A DNA stretch of 64,000 nt from CAWGHZ01 sp963775315 (GCA_963775315.1 CAVZIN010000007.1:1984001-2048000); one strand, 5' to 3'. Numbered from the stretch's first letter, positions 17,863-28,560 are shown. The notes: a model not told the origin generated them from the sequence alone. Numbers and translations: made by a program.

Positions 17863-18480
17863 TCAGCCGCGCCCGCCCTTGCCGCCCTCGATGGTCTGGC
17901 CGACCGCGGGCACGCCACCGGTCTCGCCCCAGCGTGGCGCGGCATCGACCTCGAGGTCGAACTGGTCGAGCATGCGCATGCAGCTCTGGTCGACGACATC
18001 CTGCAGCGTGACCGGCCGGTTGTAGAAGGCGGGCACCGGCGGGAACACGACGGCGCCGAGATGGGCGAGCCTGGTGAGGTTTTCGAGATGGCCCGCGTGC
18101 AGCGGCGTCTCGCGGATCGCGAGCACCAGCGTGCGGCGCTCCTTCAGCACCACGTCGGCCGCCCGGCTGATCAGGTCGCCGGTGTTGCCGTTGGCGATGT
18201 TCGACATGGTCTTGATCGAGCAGGGCGCGACGATCATGCCGCGCGAGCGGAACGAGCCGGACGAGATGGCGGCGCCCATGTTGCCGACGTCGTGCACCAC
18301 GTGGGCGAGGCTCATCAGCCGCTCGGGCGGGTCGTCGTGCTCCATCTTCAGGGTGAGCTTGGCCGACCGGCTCATCACCAGGTGGATTTCGACGTTCGGG
18401 AGGGTGCGCAGCAGCTCCATCAGCCGCCGGCCGTAGACCGTCCCGGTCGCCCCGGTGATGCCGACGATGATTCGCTCCAT
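17863..18480 (-). CDS. ubiX: UbiX family flavin prenyltransferase
   Basis: 205 residues. Makes prenylated FMN, the cofactor of UbiD-type decarboxylases in ubiquinone synthesis and aromatic acid metabolism. The N-terminal flavin-binding segment IIVGITGATGTVYGRRLMELL, the GSFRSRGMIVAPCSIKTMSNIANG block and the C-terminal LTRLAHLGAVVFPPVPAFYNRP are diagnostic. Length fits. No ubiD gene is visible nearby, so it probably serves a decarboxylase elsewhere. Confidence 0.93.
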   Translation of the reverse strand: MERIIVGITGATGTVYGRRLMELLRTLPNVEIHLVMSRSAKLTLKMEHDDPPERLMSLAHVVHDVGNMGAAISSGSFRSRGMIVAPCSIKTMSNIANGNTGDLISRAADVVLKERRTLVLAIRETPLHAGHLENLTRLAHLGAVVFPPVPAFYNRPVTLQDVVDQSCMRMLDQFDLEVDAAPRWGETGGVPAVGQTIEGGKGGRG

Positions 18481-18597
18481 CTCGCCCTTTCCCGACCGTC
18501 GCGGCGCCCGTTCGCCGCCGCGCGGCAGGGTAAACCAGCATGTCGGCCGCCGGAACGCTATTTTTGGCGCGGCGCGCCTCCCGGCCCGGCGACGACC

Positions 18598-18626
18598 TTG
18601 GCGGAACGTGTCCTAACGCTTATTTA
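18598..18626 (+). promoter_or_regulatory. sigma70-type promoter of the L,D-transpeptidase gene
   Basis: TTGGCG at 18598-18603, an exact 17-base spacer, then TATTTA at 18621-18626. The expected transcript start would give a leader of about 48 bases to the ATG at 18681. The only well-matched promoter in this 200-base divergent region. Confidence 0.55.
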
Positions 18627-18680
18627 AGCGACGATGTCCCTAATCCGGGGCTTATCGTCCGAGGGGGAGTGACCCGCGCC

Positions 18681-19667
18681 ATGGCGCGATACGATTTCAG
18701 CCGCCGACAGATCCTGAGAGGGCTTGGCGGCGCCCTGGGCACCGGGCTCGTTCTGGGGCCTGCCCGCGCCGCGCAATCGGCATCCAGGGCAGCCAAGGCG
18801 GCGCCCGTCGCGCAGCACTGGCCGGACATCATCGGCGAGGTGAAGATCTACACGGCGAAGCAGCCGGACACGCTGCTCGACCTCGCCCGCGCCAACAACC
18901 TCGGCTATGTCGAGATCGTCGCGGCCAATCCCGGCGTCGATCCCTGGGTTCCCGGTGCCGGCACGCGCATCGTGCTGCCGACCGAGCACATCCTGCCCGC
19001 CGCGCCGCGCAAGGGCATCGTGCTCAACCTGTCGGAGCTGCGCCTCTATTATTTCCCGCCGACGGGCGGGCCGCTGGAAAGCTATCCGATCGGCATCGGC
19101 GACGTCGGCTGGAAGACGCCGCTCGGCACCACCAAGGTGGTGCGCAAGCAGAAGAACCCGACCTGGTACGTGCCGAAATCGATCATGGCCGACGATCCGG
19201 GCCACGGGGCGGTCGTGCCGCCGGGGCCGGACAACCCGCTCGGCAATTTCGCCATGTATCTCGGCTGGCCGTCATACCTGATCCACGGCACCAACAAGCC
19301 GGACGGCGTCGGGCGCCGGGCGAGCCACGGCTGCGTCCGCCTCTACCCGGAGGCGATCGCCTCGCTGTTCCCGCGCGTCGCCATCGGCACGCCGGTGACC
19401 GTGGTCGACCAGCAGGCGAAGTTCGGCTGGCGCAGGGACGTGCTGTACGGCCAGATCTACCTGAACCAGAAGCAGGCGGCCGAGATCGAGGACAAGGGAA
19501 CGTTCACGCCGGCGCCCATCGCGGACCTGGCGGATCGCGCCCTGGCGGCGGCGGGTCCCCGGAAGGACGAGATCGACTGGGATCGGATGAATGAAGAGGC
19601 GCGCGTCCGGAACGGCGTGCCGTTCCCGGTGCTGCGCGCGAAATCGGCACAGACCTCGGCGCGCTGA
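18681..19667 (+). CDS. Tat-exported L,D-transpeptidase with LysM-like and YkuD domains
   Basis: 328 residues from ATG 18681. The N-terminus has the twin-arginine signal SRRQILRGLGGALGTGLVLG, and cleavage is likely after ARA. A LysM-like segment (about residues 50-95) precedes the YkuD catalytic domain with HGTNKPDGVGRRASHGCVRLYPEAI; the catalytic Cys is at about residue 218 in SHGCVR. Such enzymes form 3-3 peptidoglycan cross-links or attach proteins to peptidoglycan in the periplasm. The frame is open further upstream, but the Tat signal and promoter fix this start. It converges on a small alanine-zipper lipoprotein gene 33 bases away. Confidence 0.92.
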   Translation: MARYDFSRRQILRGLGGALGTGLVLGPARAAQSASRAAKAAPVAQHWPDIIGEVKIYTAKQPDTLLDLARANNLGYVEIVAANPGVDPWVPGAGTRIVLPTEHILPAAPRKGIVLNLSELRLYYFPPTGGPLESYPIGIGDVGWKTPLGTTKVVRKQKNPTWYVPKSIMADDPGHGAVVPPGPDNPLGNFAMYLGWPSYLIHGTNKPDGVGRRASHGCVRLYPEAIASLFPRVAIGTPVTVVDQQAKFGWRRDVLYGQIYLNQKQAAEIEDKGTFTPAPIADLADRALAAAGPRKDEIDWDRMNEEARVRNGVPFPVLRAKSAQTSAR

Positions 19668-19700
19668 GGCGGGTCCCAGCGCGCCGGGCCTGTGTAGGGC

Positions 19701-19988
19701 TTAGCGCTTGCGGAGGCCCCGCGAGTAGATGCGGTCGACCTTGTCGCCCGCCATCTTGGCTTCCTTCGCGGCGTTCTCGGCAGCCGCGGCGGCCTGCTTG
19801 GCGGCGTCGGCAGCCTGCTGCGCCGAGGCGGCGGCCTGCTTGGCCTGCTCGCTCGCCGACATGGCCTGCTGCTTGGCTTCCATGCTCGTCTTCTCGGCCA
19901 TCGACTGCTGGTCGCCCTGCATGTTCTCGCACCCGGCGGCCAACACGACGGGCAGAGCCACAACCATCAGGGTCTTTAGGAACTTCAT
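19701..19988 (-). CDS. small alanine-zipper lipoprotein (Lpp/OprI-like architecture)
   Basis: 95 residues from ATG 19988, with an AAGGAGAT ribosome binding site. The signal peptide ends in the lipobox LAAGC (Cys about residue 20), so the mature protein would be lipid-anchored. After a short linker the protein is an uninterrupted alanine-rich heptad helix (AKQAAASAQQAADAAKQAAAA) and ends in the basic tail RIYSRGLRKR. This is the build of Braun-type lipoproteins, which trimerise and can be linked to peptidoglycan through a C-terminal Lys. Here the last residue is Arg and the Lys is penultimate. The adjacent L,D-transpeptidase makes a wall-anchoring role plausible, but this is inference. Confidence 0.8.
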   Translation of the reverse strand: MKFLKTLMVVALPVVLAAGCENMQGDQQSMAEKTSMEAKQQAMSASEQAKQAAASAQQAADAAKQAAAAAENAAKEAKMAGDKVDRIYSRGLRKR

Positions 19989-20323
19989 TTTTTATCTCCT
20001 TGCGTGCAAGAAACCCGCCTGGGCCTTCAGTGGCCAGGAGGTCGGAATATCTTCCCGCGGACCGAAGTCATACAGCAAATCGGACAACCGCGCCAGTGGC
20101 TCCCCCTTCGCACCGCACACACAGGGGGCCCGCAAAGAACGCCGGCCTCGACATGACGGGGCCGGGCCTTGTCCTATGTTGTACACCCGGCCACGGAATT
20201 GGCCAAGGATTTCAGAGCCTGTAATGAAAGCGCGCCGCGTTGCCGCACTATGCTCACTGGCGGGCGAGGCGCGCGCCGACCAGTTTCAACCGCACAAACC
20301 ATCGTGAAAATCAGGGGGCCGAA
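19989..20323. promoter_or_regulatory. divergent intergenic region, lipoprotein / manC
   Basis: About 335 bases with no supported gene. It must hold the leftward promoter of the lipoprotein gene and the rightward promoter of the sugar nucleotide gene. Composition is less GC-rich around 20165-20200, where promoter-like AT content occurs, but no hexamer pair with good spacing was found. No repeat or insertion sequence seen. Confidence 0.35.
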
Positions 20324-21775
20324 ATGGCGACGACGGCATCACGGACGAGCGACCAGCCGCGGATTCACCCCGTCGTGCTCTCGGGCGGCGCCGGCACGCG
20401 CCTCTGGCCGATGTCGCGCGAGGCGTACCCGAAACAGCTCCTGCCGCTGATCTCGGAGCTGAGCCTCCTGCAGGAGACGGCGCGGCGCGTGAACGAGCCG
20501 ACCCGGTTCGCGCCGCCGCTCATCGTCTGCAACGAGGAGCACCGCTTCGCCGTCGCCGAGCAGCTCCGTCAGCTCGCCATCGCGCCGGCCGCGATCCTGC
20601 TCGAGCCGCTCGGGCGCAACACCGCACCCGCCGTCGCCATCGCCGCCATGGCGCTGCTCCGCGACGACCCCGACGCGCTGATGCTGGTGCTGCCGTCGGA
20701 CCATGCCATCGCCGACACCGCCGCCTTCCACGCCGCCTGCGACATAGCGGCCGAGGCCGCGCGCCAGGGCGCGCTGGTGACGTTCGGAATCCGGCCGGAT
20801 CGGCCCGAAACCGGCTACGGCTACATCCGCCGCGGCACCGCGCTGAAGGGCGCGAAGGGTGCGTTCCGCGTCGCCGAGTTCGTCGAGAAGCCGGACGCCA
20901 GAAAGGCCGCCGCCTACGTCGCCGGCGGCAGCCACGACTGGAACTCGGGCATGTTCCTGTTCCCGGCCCGGCTCGCCCTCGACGAGCTCGCCCGCTTCGA
21001 GCCCGAGATGGTGGCGCTCTGCCGCCGTGCGCTGGACGAGGCGACGACCGATCTCGACTTCCTGCGCATCGCCCGCGCGCCGTTCGAGGCGGTGCCGGCG
21101 AAGTCCCTCGATTACGCGCTGATGGAGCACACCGAGACCGCCGCCGTGGTGCCGGCCGACATGGGCTGGAACGACGTCGGCGCCTGGTCGGCGCTGTGGG
21201 ACATCGGCACCAAGGACGAGAACGGCAACGTGGTCGGCGGCGACGTGGTGACTTATGACGTGCGCAACTCCTATTTGCGCTCCGAGGGGCGGCTGATCGC
21301 CGCCGTCGGCGTCTCCGACCTGATCGTGATCTCGACCGACGACGTGGTGCTGGTCGTGCCGCGCGACCGCGCCCAGGACGTCAAGGCGATCGTCGACGGG
21401 CTGAAGAAATCGAACCGGCCGGAGCCGACCTTCCACCCGCGCATCTACCGCCCGTGGGGCTTCTATCAGACGGTGCACGACGGCGACCGCTTCCAGGTGA
21501 AGCGCATCACCGTGAAGCCGGGCGCGAAGCTGTCGCTGCAGATGCACCACCACCGCGCCGAGCACTGGATCATCGTCAACGGCTCGGCGTTGGTCACGCG
21601 CGGCGAGGAGACCTTCCTGCTCACCGAGAACCAGTCGGCCTACATTCCGATGTTCACCCGCCACCGGCTGGAGAATCCGGGCAAGGTACCCCTCAATTTG
21701 ATCGAGGTGCAGTCGGGCAGCTATCTCGGCGAAGACGACATCGTCCGCTACGAGGACACCTACGGCCGGGCGTAG
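20324..21775 (+). CDS. manC: mannose-1-phosphate guanylyltransferase / mannose-6-phosphate isomerase
   Basis: Bifunctional cytoplasmic enzyme providing GDP-mannose for polysaccharides; 483 residues from ATG 20324 behind CAGGGGGCC. The N-terminal nucleotidyltransferase has SGGAGTRLWPMSREAYPKQLL, followed by ETGYGYIRRG, FVEKPDA and WNSGMFLF, all typical of the AlgA/ManC/CpsB family. The C-terminal type II phosphomannose isomerase cupin has LQMHHHRAEHWIIV (about residue 405) and the RYEDTYGR ending. No other polysaccharide genes lie nearby, so it probably serves several surface glycans. Confidence 0.94.
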   Translation: MATTASRTSDQPRIHPVVLSGGAGTRLWPMSREAYPKQLLPLISELSLLQETARRVNEPTRFAPPLIVCNEEHRFAVAEQLRQLAIAPAAILLEPLGRNTAPAVAIAAMALLRDDPDALMLVLPSDHAIADTAAFHAACDIAAEAARQGALVTFGIRPDRPETGYGYIRRGTALKGAKGAFRVAEFVEKPDARKAAAYVAGGSHDWNSGMFLFPARLALDELARFEPEMVALCRRALDEATTDLDFLRIARAPFEAVPAKSLDYALMEHTETAAVVPADMGWNDVGAWSALWDIGTKDENGNVVGGDVVTYDVRNSYLRSEGRLIAAVGVSDLIVISTDDVVLVVPRDRAQDVKAIVDGLKKSNRPEPTFHPRIYRPWGFYQTVHDGDRFQVKRITVKPGAKLSLQMHHHRAEHWIIVNGSALVTRGEETFLLTENQSAYIPMFTRHRLENPGKVPLNLIEVQSGSYLGEDDIVRYEDTYGRA

Positions 21776-21798
21776 CGCCGCGCCCTCGTCTCCGCTGC

Positions 21799-21913
21799 TG
21801 TCACCCCGGACGGCGAGCGGCGCGCGCCGATCCGGGGCCCATCTTGCCGGGTCGCCGACGCTTCGACATGGATCCCGGCTCTCGCCGCCACGGGCGGCTC
21901 GGCCGGGATGACA
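21799..21913. repeat. REP-like inverted repeat element
   Basis: The ends TGTCACCCCGG and CCGGGATGACA are inverted copies with one mismatch and enclose smaller G/C palindromes (GATCCGGG/GATCCCGG). Elements of this look are scattered between genes in many alphaproteobacteria. It lies between the convergent manC and korB genes, where it may also act in termination. Related single ends occur near 29510-29560 and 48235-48300. Confidence 0.6.
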
Positions 21914-21920
21914 GCCGTGG

Positions 21921-22936
21921 TTAAGACACCTGCCAAGTGTTGCCGCGGCGCAGGAGGTCGTTGAGCGAGCCCGGCGGGTTCGCCTTGGTGACCGCGGCGA
22001 TCTGATCGTGCACCGCGACCTCGTAGGAGGGGCCTGTCTCGTTCGCGTAGAGCACGCCGAGCGCCTTCGGGAACTCGGGCGGGTCCATCGCGGCGAGGAG
22101 GCCGGCCATCGCCTTGTCGGTTTCGTCGTGGACCAGGATGTCCGCCTCGGTCACGCCGTCCTCGCCGATGGTGACGACCTCGAGCGCGATCTTGCCCGGC
22201 TTGAGGCGGAGCCCCTTCTTCTTGTCCTTGCCGAACAACATCGGCTTGCCGTGCTCGAGCTCGATCTGCATGTCGGGCGCCACGTCCTTCTCGGTGAAGT
22301 TCGCGAACACCGCGTCGTTATAGACGATGCAGTTCTGGTAGATCTCGACGAAGCCGGTGCCCTTGAACTGGTGCGCCCGCTTCAGCATCACCGGCAAATG
22401 CTTCTGGTTCGTGTCGATCGAGCGCGCGACGAAGCGCGCCCCGGCGCCGAGCGCGAACAGCACCGGGTTGAGCGGCGAATCCACCGAGCCGGCCGGCGTC
22501 GAGGGCGAGCGCGTGCCGAGCCGCGAGGTCGGCGAGTACTGGCCCTTGGTCAGCCCGTAGATCTCATTGTTGAACAGCAGGATCTGCATGTTCACGTTGC
22601 GGCGCAGGACGTGCAGCAGATGGTTGCCGCCGATCGACAGCCCGTCGCCGTCGCCGGTGATCAGCCACACGTCGAGCTCGGGGTTGGTGAGCTTCACCCC
22701 GGTCGCGATCGCCGGCGCGCGGCCGTGGATCGTGTGGAACCCGTAGGTCGACATGTAGTACGGGAAGCGCGACGAGCAGCCGATGCCCGAGACGAACACC
22801 GTCTTCTCGCGCGGCAAGGCGAGGTCGGCGCAGGTGCGCTGCACCGCCTTGATGATCGCGTAGTCGCCGCAGCCCGGGCACCAGCGGACCTCCTGGTCCG
22901 AGGCGTAGTCGGCCGGCTTGAGAGGAGCCTGGACGT

Positions 22937-22940
<4 letters not shown>
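21921..22940 (-). CDS. korB: 2-oxoacid:ferredoxin oxidoreductase subunit beta
   Basis: Thiamine diphosphate and iron-sulfur subunit that decarboxylates 2-oxoacids (probably 2-oxoglutarate) to acyl-CoA using ferredoxin. 339 residues from GTG 22940, overlapping the korA stop by three bases (GTGA). Cluster ligands include CPGCGDYAII and SGIGCSSRFPYY; the diphosphate-binding motif is GDGDGLSIGGNHLLHVLRRN with NNEIYGLTKGQ after it. The extended C-terminus fits the KorB type. Provides an alternative, reversible route to the 2-oxoglutarate dehydrogenase reaction. Confidence 0.94.
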
Positions 22941-24757
<1,817 letters not shown>

Positions 24758-24876
24758 GACCGAGTTCGAGCTTCTTCCTCCCCGAAGGTTCGGGGTCCTT
24801 GGTGGCGATTTGTGTGGCCATTGGTATGTCCTGGGACAGTTACAGCGGCGTGCGTGCCTCGCTCAACCGCGCGCTT

Positions 24877-24905
24877 CATATGGAAGTGCCATTAAGGCGC
24901 GTCAA
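24877..24905 (-). promoter_or_regulatory. sigma70-type promoter for korAB
   Basis: Read on the - strand: TTGACG (24905-24900), a 17-base spacer, then CATATG (24882-24877). The -35 is near consensus, the -10 weaker. It lies about 55 bases upstream of the leader ATG at 24821, supporting that ATG as the true korA start. Confidence 0.5.
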
Positions 24906-25060
24906 GAATGATGTCTTGGGCGCGACGGGTCAAGGGCGAGGGGACGCCGCCCATCGGGGGAAAATACAAGCGCCGGCGGCGGTTTGCCGCGGCCCGGATT
25001 CCGGTAATATCGGCCCTGGAACCGCGCCCACCGAGCGCGGACGGAAGGGGAGTGAACGCT

Positions 25061-27382
25061 ATGGCAGGCAAATTCGGCATCGGCCAGCCGGTCCCGAGGA
25101 CCGAGGACCCGAGGCTCCTCACCGGGCGCGGGCGCTATGTCGACGACCATAACCTTCCCGGCCAACTCTACGGGGTGGTGGTCCGCTCGCCCCACGCCCA
25201 TGCCCGCATCAGCAAGGTGGACGCGGCGAAGGCGAAGGCGGCGCCCGGCGTGGTCGCGGTGCTGACCGGGGCGGACGCCGTCACCGACGGGCTCGGGGGG
25301 CTTGGGCCCGAGGCGATGCCGGAGGATATGGGCGGGCCCAAATCCTACCGCCCGGCCCAACCGATCCTGGTCGCCGACAAGGCGCGCCACGTGGGAGACC
25401 GGGTGGCGTTCGTGGTGGCCGAAACGCTCGCCCAGGCCAAGGACGCGGCCGAGCTGGTCGAGGTGGCGTACGAGGTCCTGCCCGCCATCGCCGATCTCGG
25501 GGCCGCGCTCGCCGACGGCGCTCCCAAGGTGTGGGACGACGCGCCGTCCAACCTCTGCTTCCCGCTGATGTTCGGCGACGAGCAGAAGACGAAGGACGCC
25601 TTTGCCCAAGCGGCGAGCGTCCACCGGCTCACGGTCCGCAACAACCGCGTCTCGGCCAACGCGATGGAGCCGCGCGGGGCGCTTGCCGCCTACGACGAGA
25701 TGACGCGCCGCGTCACCGTCCATTCCTCGACCCAGTTCCCGCATGTGCTGAAGCAGACGCTGGCCCACCACGTGCTGCACGTGCCGGAGACCGACGTGCA
25801 CGTCATCGCGCGCGACGTGGGCGGCGGGTTCGGCATGAAGGTCACCGTCTATCCCGAGGAGGGGCTGGTCGCCTGGGCGGCGAAGCGAACGGGCCGGCCG
25901 GTGAAGTGGATTGCCGATCGGTCGGAGAGCCTGCTCTCCGACACGCACGGGCGCGACCAGATCGACGCGGCGGAGCTCGCCCTCGACGCGGACGGCAAGA
26001 TCCTCGGGCTTCGCGTCCGCATCACCTCTAACATGGGGGCGTATCTTTCCAACGCGGCGATGGTGCCGACTATGTTCGCGTCCAACATGCTGTCGAACAC
26101 CTATGCGATCCCGGCGATCTTCGTGACCGCGCAGGCGGTGTTCACCCACACCGCGCCCCTGGGCGTCTATCGCGGCGCGGGACGGCCGGAGGCGATCTAT
26201 CTGGTCGAGCGCGTGCTCGACGTCGCGGCGCGCGAGCGCGGCCTGAGCGCCTACGAGCTCCGCCGCCGCAACGTCATCGCCAAGGACGCGATGCCCTACC
26301 AGACGCCGCTGATGTTCGCCTACGACACGGGCGATTTCGGCGGCGTCCTGGACAAGGCCGCGGAGATGGCGGATTTGAAGGGCTTCGCCGCCCGTCGCGC
26401 CGAGGCGGAAACGCGCGGCAAGCGGCGCGGGCTCGGCTTCGGCATGTTCATCGAGATCGCCGGCGTGTTCAACGAGCGGATGGAGCTCCGCGTCGACGCG
26501 GGTGGCTCGGTCACGGTCTATCCCGGCACGTTCAGCCACGGCCAGGGGCACGAGACGACCTACGCCCAGATGGTGTCCGACTGGCTCGACGTGCCGTTCG
26601 ACAGCGTGCGCGTCCTCCAGGGCGACACCGACACGATGGCGTTCGGGCGCGGCACGTTCGCCGCGCGGTCCATGGCGCTCGGCGGCTCGGCGCTGCGCCA
26701 AGCGACCGACCGGGTGATCGAGCGCGGCAAGCAGTTCGCCGCGCTGATGCTGGAGGCGGCCGAGGCCGACATCGCGTTCGAGGGCGGGATGTTCAAGGTG
26801 GCCGGCACCGACAAGGCCGTGCCGTTCGCCGCCGTCGCGCACGTCGCCCACGCGCCGATGGGGCCGGCGGACCAGCTCGGCGTGGGGCTCGAGGCGAACG
26901 GCTCGTTCGCGGGCGTGCCCAACTTCCCGAATGGCTGCCACGTCTGCGAGGTGGAGATCGATCCCGCGACCGGCACGGTCGAGATCGTCAACTACGTCTC
27001 GGTCGACGACGTCGGGCTCCCGATCAACCCGCTGCTGCTCGACGGCCAGATCCACGGCGGCATCGCCCAGGGCGCGGGCCAAGCGCTGCTGGAGGACGTG
27101 GTCTATGACGCCGCGGGCCAGCTCGTCACCGGCTCGTTCATGGACTACGCCATGCCGCGCGCCGACGACCTGCCCTCCATCGCGGTCGAGATGCACAACG
27201 TGCCGACGCCGTCGAACCCGCTCGGCGTCAAGGGCGCGGGCGAGGCCGGCTGCGTCGGCTCGCCGCCGGCGGTGATCAACGCCGTCCTCGACGCGCTGGC
27301 GCCCTTGGGCGTCACCGACATCGCCATGCCCGCGACGCCCGAACGCGTCTGGCGCGCGATAACGCAGGCTCGTACCTCCTAG
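25061..27382 (+). CDS. xanthine dehydrogenase family molybdopterin-binding subunit
   Basis: 773 residues from ATG 25061 after ACGGAAGGGGAG. Large Mo-cofactor subunit of a hydroxylase or aldehyde oxidase-type enzyme. N-terminal GIGQPVPRTEDPRLLTGRGRYVDD and SPHAHARI are the usual first-domain signature. DVGGGFGMKVTVYPEE, VYRGAGRPEAIY and the C-terminal GVKGAGEAGCVGSPP (active-site Glu) are all present. The active-site loop is not the AYRCSFR form of true CO dehydrogenase, so aldehyde or N-heterocycle oxidation is more likely. No FAD or 2Fe-2S subunit gene adjoins it. First of three tandem paralogues; apparently the only intact one. Confidence 0.92.
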   Translation: MAGKFGIGQPVPRTEDPRLLTGRGRYVDDHNLPGQLYGVVVRSPHAHARISKVDAAKAKAAPGVVAVLTGADAVTDGLGGLGPEAMPEDMGGPKSYRPAQPILVADKARHVGDRVAFVVAETLAQAKDAAELVEVAYEVLPAIADLGAALADGAPKVWDDAPSNLCFPLMFGDEQKTKDAFAQAASVHRLTVRNNRVSANAMEPRGALAAYDEMTRRVTVHSSTQFPHVLKQTLAHHVLHVPETDVHVIARDVGGGFGMKVTVYPEEGLVAWAAKRTGRPVKWIADRSESLLSDTHGRDQIDAAELALDADGKILGLRVRITSNMGAYLSNAAMVPTMFASNMLSNTYAIPAIFVTAQAVFTHTAPLGVYRGAGRPEAIYLVERVLDVAARERGLSAYELRRRNVIAKDAMPYQTPLMFAYDTGDFGGVLDKAAEMADLKGFAARRAEAETRGKRRGLGFGMFIEIAGVFNERMELRVDAGGSVTVYPGTFSHGQGHETTYAQMVSDWLDVPFDSVRVLQGDTDTMAFGRGTFAARSMALGGSALRQATDRVIERGKQFAALMLEAAEADIAFEGGMFKVAGTDKAVPFAAVAHVAHAPMGPADQLGVGLEANGSFAGVPNFPNGCHVCEVEIDPATGTVEIVNYVSVDDVGLPINPLLLDGQIHGGIAQGAGQALLEDVVYDAAGQLVTGSFMDYAMPRADDLPSIAVEMHNVPTPSNPLGVKGAGEAGCVGSPPAVINAVLDALAPLGVTDIAMPATPERVWRAITQARTS

Positions 27383-27412
27383 ATCGGCCCGCACGATGCA
27401 GCGTCAGGGCGA

Positions 27413-27557
27413 CCCCTCTCCCTGTCCCTCCCCCTCAAGGGGGGAGGGAACCGTTGTGCAAGCGGCGGTCACGCCATCCGGCGCAGCGCCCGACACGGTC
27501 ACACGGGAGTTGGGGCACGCCCCCTCCCCCCGTGAGGGGGAGGGATGGGGAGAGGGG
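27413..27557. repeat. inverted G/C-tract repeat (REP-like)
   Basis: Starts with CCCCTCTCCCTGTCCCTCCC and ends with its near-exact inverse (GGGAGGGATGGGGAGAGGGG). Each arm carries an internal hairpin: CCCTCCCCC-tcaa-GGGGGGAGGG at 27426-27448, and CCCTCCCCCC/GGGGGAGGG at 27522-27544. A third copy of the arm sits at 27808-27824, after the DUF559 remnant. Shorter relatives are at 37634-37656 and 55734-55756. Confidence 0.7.
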
Positions 27558-27570
27558 TTGGCGCCACCGG

Positions 27571-27807
27571 ATGAGCCGCCAGGCACCGGTCGGTCGCTAC
27601 ATTGTCGATTTCCTCTGTGCGGATCGCATGCTGATCGTCGAGGTCGACGGCGGGCAGCACGCCGAACGTCAGGAGCACGATGGCGAGCGAACGCGGTGGC
27701 TTCAGGCTCGCGGCTACCGCGTCGTGCAATTCTGGAATAACGATGTGCTGCATGAGACAAATGCGGTGATCGCGGCGATCGTCGATGCGCTGAATTCGAA
27801 GGGTTGA
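27571..27807 (+). pseudogene. DUF559 (Vsr-like endonuclease fold) C-terminal remnant
   Basis: 78 codons from an ATG at 27571 with no clear ribosome binding site. The content is the catalytic half of a DUF559 protein: GRYIVDFLCADRMLIVEVDGGQH, then ERTRWLQARGYRVVQFWNNDVL and a helical tail. Full-length members have roughly 110-130 residues with an N-terminal helical and RxL segment; here that part is replaced by the inverted G/C repeat. It is flanked on both sides by copies of the same repeat. Most likely a decayed gene carried with or cut by the repeat, though a short product cannot be excluded. Confidence 0.7.
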
Positions 27808-27824
27808 CCCCTCTCCCTGTCCCC
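27808..27824. repeat. third copy of the CCCCTCTCCCTGTCCC repeat arm
   Basis: Direct copy of the outer arm found at 27413, starting one base after the DUF559 stop. Together with the inverted repeat upstream it brackets the remnant. Confidence 0.65.
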
Positions 27825-27876
27825 ATGGCCCCGCCCCACCTCTTTCACGACGATATTCCCTCAGGAGAGAAATCGA

Positions 27877-28560
27877 ATGGCAGGCAAGTTCGGCATCGGC
27901 CAACCGGTCACGCGGGTCGAGGACCCGCGGTTCCTGACCGGGCGCGGCAGCTATACCGACGACATCGTGTTTCCGCACCAGACCCACGGCTACGTGCTGC
28001 GCTCGCCGCACGCGCACGCGCGCATCGTCTCGGCCGGTCCCTTGGCCAAGCTCGGCATGGTCGGGCTGGAAAGCGTCGGCGCCGAGGACGCGGTCTCGAA
28101 CTTCCCGAACGGCTGCCACATCTGCGAGGTCGAGGTCGATTCCGCGACCGGCCGGGTCGAGATCGTCCGCTACCTTGCCGTCGACGACGTCGGCACGGTC
28201 ATCAACCCGCTGCTGGTCGACGGCCAGGTGCATGGCGGCGTCGCCCAGGGCATCGGCCAGGCGATGCTGGAGGCGGTGCAGTACGACCCGGATTCGGGCC
28301 AGCTCCTCACCGGCTCGTTCATGGACTACGCCATGCCGCACGCCGACGACATGCCCTCGATCGAAGTCGATCTGCACGTCGTGCCGACGCCCACCAACCC
28401 GCTCGGCGTCAAGGGCGCGGGCGAGGCCGGCTCGGTCGCGGCGCCGCCGGCGCTGATCAACGGCATCCTCGACGCGCTGGCGCCGCTCGGCGTCCGCCAC
28501 ATCGAGATGCCGGCGACGCCCGAGCGGGTCTGGCGCGCGGTGCAGGAGGCCAAGCGCTAG
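27877..28560 (+). pseudogene. Mo-binding subunit paralogue with large in-frame internal deletion
   Basis: 227 codons, ATG 27877 with a CAGGAGAG box. The first 50 residues (AGKFGIGQPVTRVEDPRFLTG to SPHAHARIVSA) match the N-terminus of the intact paralogue at 25061. From about residue 51 (GPLAKLGMVGLES) the sequence matches only the last 170 or so residues, beginning at the equivalent of residue 600 and running through NFPNGCHICEVEVD, GQVHGGVAQGIGQ and GVKGAGEAGSVAAPP. About 550 residues, including the GGGFGMK and RGAGRPEA cofactor segments, are missing without loss of frame. It cannot bind the molybdenum cofactor normally. Start signal and stop remain intact, so a short product may still be made. 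Confidence 0.88.

Noticed and set aside
27413..27824. CRISPR-like array at the repeated C/G tracts
   Set aside because: Only three arms, one inverted, with no regular spacers and no cas genes; the arrangement is an inverted repeat, not an array.
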